Assembly: GCA_963823095.1 (NCBI GenBank)
Contig: CAWGKI010000009.1
Location: 7,946 to 71,945, forward strand
DNA length: 64,000 nucleotides
Reading direction: 5' to 3'
Source: CAIVVT01 sp963823095
GTDB taxonomy: Bacteria; Acidobacteriota; Terriglobia; Bryobacterales; Bryobacteraceae
In this document: positions 60,295-64,000 of the stretch, one piece after another
Position numbering within the stretch: position 1 is the first letter of the stretch
Layout: each line of letters begins with the position of its first letter
Made by a program: the position numbers and the translations under genes
The notes under the pieces: model-generated
The model's database searches: none
What the model saw: only the letters and a program-made list of their open reading frames with translations
Told to the model about the DNA's origin: nothing

Positions 60295-61523
60295 TCCTTT
60301 TCTTTCAATGCAGACTCGCACTGAAGCTGCTTGAGCGCCCAGCCTGCGTGCTCGGCGACTCCCGGGTCGTCAGACTCGGCCAGCCTCCGGAGAGGAGCGA
60401 GGTAACGCGAGTCCCTGGAATTCCCCATCACTGTCGCCACGTTTCGCAACCACCCTTCGTACTTCGTCCGCCACAGCGGCGTGGAGCGAAATCGCTCCCG
60501 GAATCGTTCGCGCGTCAGGGCGGCCATTTCGTCCAGATCCAGCCAGGCGTTCAGCGGCTGGAAAGCAGGTTCGTCCGAGACCGGCGCGCGGCGGTTCCAT
60601 GGGCAGACGTCCTGGCAGATATCGCACCCAAACAGATGATAGCCAGTACCGGCGCGCGCCGCTTCGCTTGTCGCGCCTCTCTGCTCGATGGTGAGAGTGG
60701 AGATGCAAAGACGGGCATCGAGTTGCCACTCCGGCCCCGAATCTCCGGTGACGGGCACGAGCGCTTGGGTCGGGCAGGCGTCGATGCAACGCGTGCAGGA
60801 TCCGCACCTGTCCGGCGGCGGCGAATCCGGAGGAAGCGCGAAGGAGATCAGGATCTCACCCAGGAAGAACCACGAGCCGAGCGGCTCATTGATGAGGCAG
60901 GTATTCCTGCCGATCCAACCCAGTCCGGCGGCCCGGGCGTACGTCCGTTCGAGCAGGGGCGCGGTGTCGACGCAGACGCGGTATTCGAAGTCACCCCAAT
61001 ACTCACGTAGCCTGGAAGCAAGCGCCTCCAGGGAAGCGCGCAAGACGTCGTGATAGTCGCCGGAGCCCCAGGCGTAGCGGGAAACGAGGCCCGATGCGGG
61101 CGGGGTGTTCGGAGTGGGGCGGACTTCAGTCCGCAGACCGGCTTCAGCCGGTCCCAGGGCCGCCTTGCGGGGCTGAAGCCCCGCGCAGGCTGAAGCCTGC
61201 CCCACCACGCGGACTGCGGCTTGCGTGTCAGCGGTCATATCGGCGGCGTTGTATAGCATTCCCAGGCAGAGTACGCTGCGCGCGGAACTCAACAGTTGGC
61301 GGGGATCCGAACGGACTTCCATACGGCGGCCGGTCAAATAGCCCATCGGACCGGCCATACCGTCTGCTACCCATTGACGATAAAAGGCAAACTCATCCAT
61401 TAGGACTGCGGGCGGGAGAACTGGCGCGACGCCTGCGAGATCGAAGCCGCAAGCGCGAGCCAGTTCCACGAACCGGCGTCGCGAAGGAACCTCCCGTGCG
61501 GCGGCTATCTCCATGCAAATCAT
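60291..61523 (-). CDS. queG: Epoxyqueuosine reductase, with an in-frame palindromic insert
   Basis: 410 residues. Cobalamin-binding and catalytic features of QueG are present: LLERTYARAAGLGWIGRNTC (about 189-208), the double ferredoxin motif CGSCTRCIDACPTQAL (about 238-253) and CDICQDVCPWN (about 297-307). It reduces epoxyqueuosine to queuosine in tRNA. Between LGMLYNAA (about 87-94) and SRYAWGSGDYHD (about 148-159) other QueG proteins have only a short link, but here about 35-45 extra residues are read from a modular hairpin repeat (61114-61205). The C-terminal part has a HEAT-like tail. Confidence 0.92.
   Translation of the reverse strand: MICMEIAAAREVPSRRRFVELARACGFDLAGVAPVLPPAVLMDEFAFYRQWVADGMAGPMGYLTGRRMEVRSDPRQLLSSARSVLCLGMLYNAADMTADTQAAVRVVGQASACAGLQPRKAALGPAEAGLRTEVRPTPNTPPASGLVSRYAWGSGDYHDVLRASLEALASRLREYWGDFEYRVCVDTAPLLERTYARAAGLGWIGRNTCLINEPLGSWFFLGEILISFALPPDSPPPDRCGSCTRCIDACPTQALVPVTGDSGPEWQLDARLCISTLTIEQRGATSEAARAGTGYHLFGCDICQDVCPWNRRAPVSDEPAFQPLNAWLDLDEMAALTRERFRERFRSTPLWRTKYEGWLRNVATVMGNSRDSRYLAPLRRLAESDDPGVAEHAGWALKQLQCESALKEKE
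61114..61205. repeat. Modular four-hairpin repeat inside queG
   Basis: 92 bp bounded by GTGGGGC and GCCCCAC. Hairpins: GCGGACT-TC-AGTCCGC, ACCGGCT-TC-AGCCGGT, a 14-nt spacer, GCGGGGCT-GA-AGCCCCGC and GCAGGCT-GA-AGCCTGC. The two left loops are TC and the two right loops GA, the reverse complement, so the element is a mirrored pair of two-hairpin halves. It is translated on the minus strand as part of QueG without a stop codon. Confidence 0.9.
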
Positions 61524-61697
61524 ACTACTACGTCATGGCGCCGGGATTCCGAATCCCGTTCGCTGCTTCAGTTCGCCAATCAAGCATGAATCCGCCCCGT
61601 TCGGCTTCAGATCGTAGCCGATTTGCCGCGAGTCCCCTAGAATTTCGAAGGTAGGGCAATTCGTCCGCACACAATTGTCAGGAGTCGTTTAACGATC

Positions 61698-63809
<2,112 letters not shown>

Positions 63810-63832
63810 TCCGGATCACTTTTTCTTCAAGT

Positions 63833-63876
63833 AAACGCAGAGACGCCCGGCTCAACGGCCGGGCGCTTCTGCGTTT
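63833..63876 (+). terminator. Probable terminator-like hairpin after the radical SAM gene
   Basis: A long stem: AAACGCAGAGACGCCCGGC, loop, GCCGGGCGCTTCTGCGTTT, with a short internal mismatch region. It lies 24 nt after the stop codon. A strong T-run is absent after it, so it may act with Rho or mainly protect the mRNA end. The final 120 bases of the window hold no gene. Confidence 0.75.
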
Positions 63877-64000
63877 ATGGGGTCTTTGTTCGTCCCGTTG
63901 CTTCCTGCGCCAGGAGAGTGAAAACGAGAAGCCCTTTTCATCCTCCTGCCATTTTCATCTTTTTAATCAGCGGCTTACAGACAGGAAACGAAAAAGTCTT

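Overview
The window reads as a GC-rich bacterial chromosome segment, most likely from an acidobacterium of the Solibacter/Bryobacter type. Family-level hints are an Oar-like TonB receptor with an N-terminal carboxypeptidase-regulatory-like domain, a secreted RCC1/BACON protein with a C-terminal domain I associate with Solibacter, a B-type succinate dehydrogenase (C-A-B order), a Tes-like radical SAM protein and many dispersed palindromic repeats. This placement is inference; the window holds no rRNA.

Layout. 1-2.9 kb: a secreted protein, a FlK-like thioesterase and an M28 peptidase. 3.05-7.71 kb: a group II intron (minus strand) whose reverse transcriptase is split by a 2737-bp serine-recombinase element with three overlapping ORFs. 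7.9-15.3 kb: M16 peptidase, TPM protein, nucleotidyltransferase and LemA, then a semialdehyde dehydrogenase with a FAH-family dehydratase, recX, and two small membrane-anchored proteins. 15.5-25.6 kb: M1 aminopeptidase, type-5 uracil-DNA glycosylase, a TIM-barrel isomerase, an NCS2 permease, and a minus-strand cluster of two signal peptidases I with manC. 26-36.5 kb: sdhCAB, fabI, a Gfo/Idh/MocA oxidoreductase, recG, rsmD, murB and a frameshifted DUF2461 gene. 36.5-45 kb: Oar-like receptor, RCC1 propeller protein, lone DUF433 protein, polyferredoxin and a DinB protein. 45.2-54.7 kb: a complex I operon, nuoCDIJKLMNH, without A, B, E, F or G. 54.8-64 kb: a DUF2064 glycosyltransferase-like gene, a frameshifted cytochrome c, tRNA-Glu followed by toxin-antitoxin pairs and a decayed ATPase gene, a TPR protein, queG and a large radical SAM protein.

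The main respiratory content is succinate dehydrogenase plus the membrane arm and part of the peripheral arm of complex I, with a small cytochrome c and a polyferredoxin. The cell-envelope theme is strong: MurB, FabI, ManC, two signal peptidases, secreted peptidases and a TonB receptor.

The most unusual signal is non-coding. Three palindromic repeat families recur: (i) modular elements of two or four hairpins, bounded by GTGGGGC/GCCCCAC or GTAGGGC/GCCCTAC, whose stems differ from copy to copy while pairing is kept, one of them lying in frame inside queG; (ii) 9-bp-arm palindromes of the type GACAGACGA-N9-TCGTCTGTC, with compensatory changes, also flanking the group II intron; (iii) two elements of about 150 bp with 31-bp terminal inverted repeats. 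Three genes carry apparent single-base frameshifts, which may be real or assembly errors. No CRISPR array or rRNA was seen.
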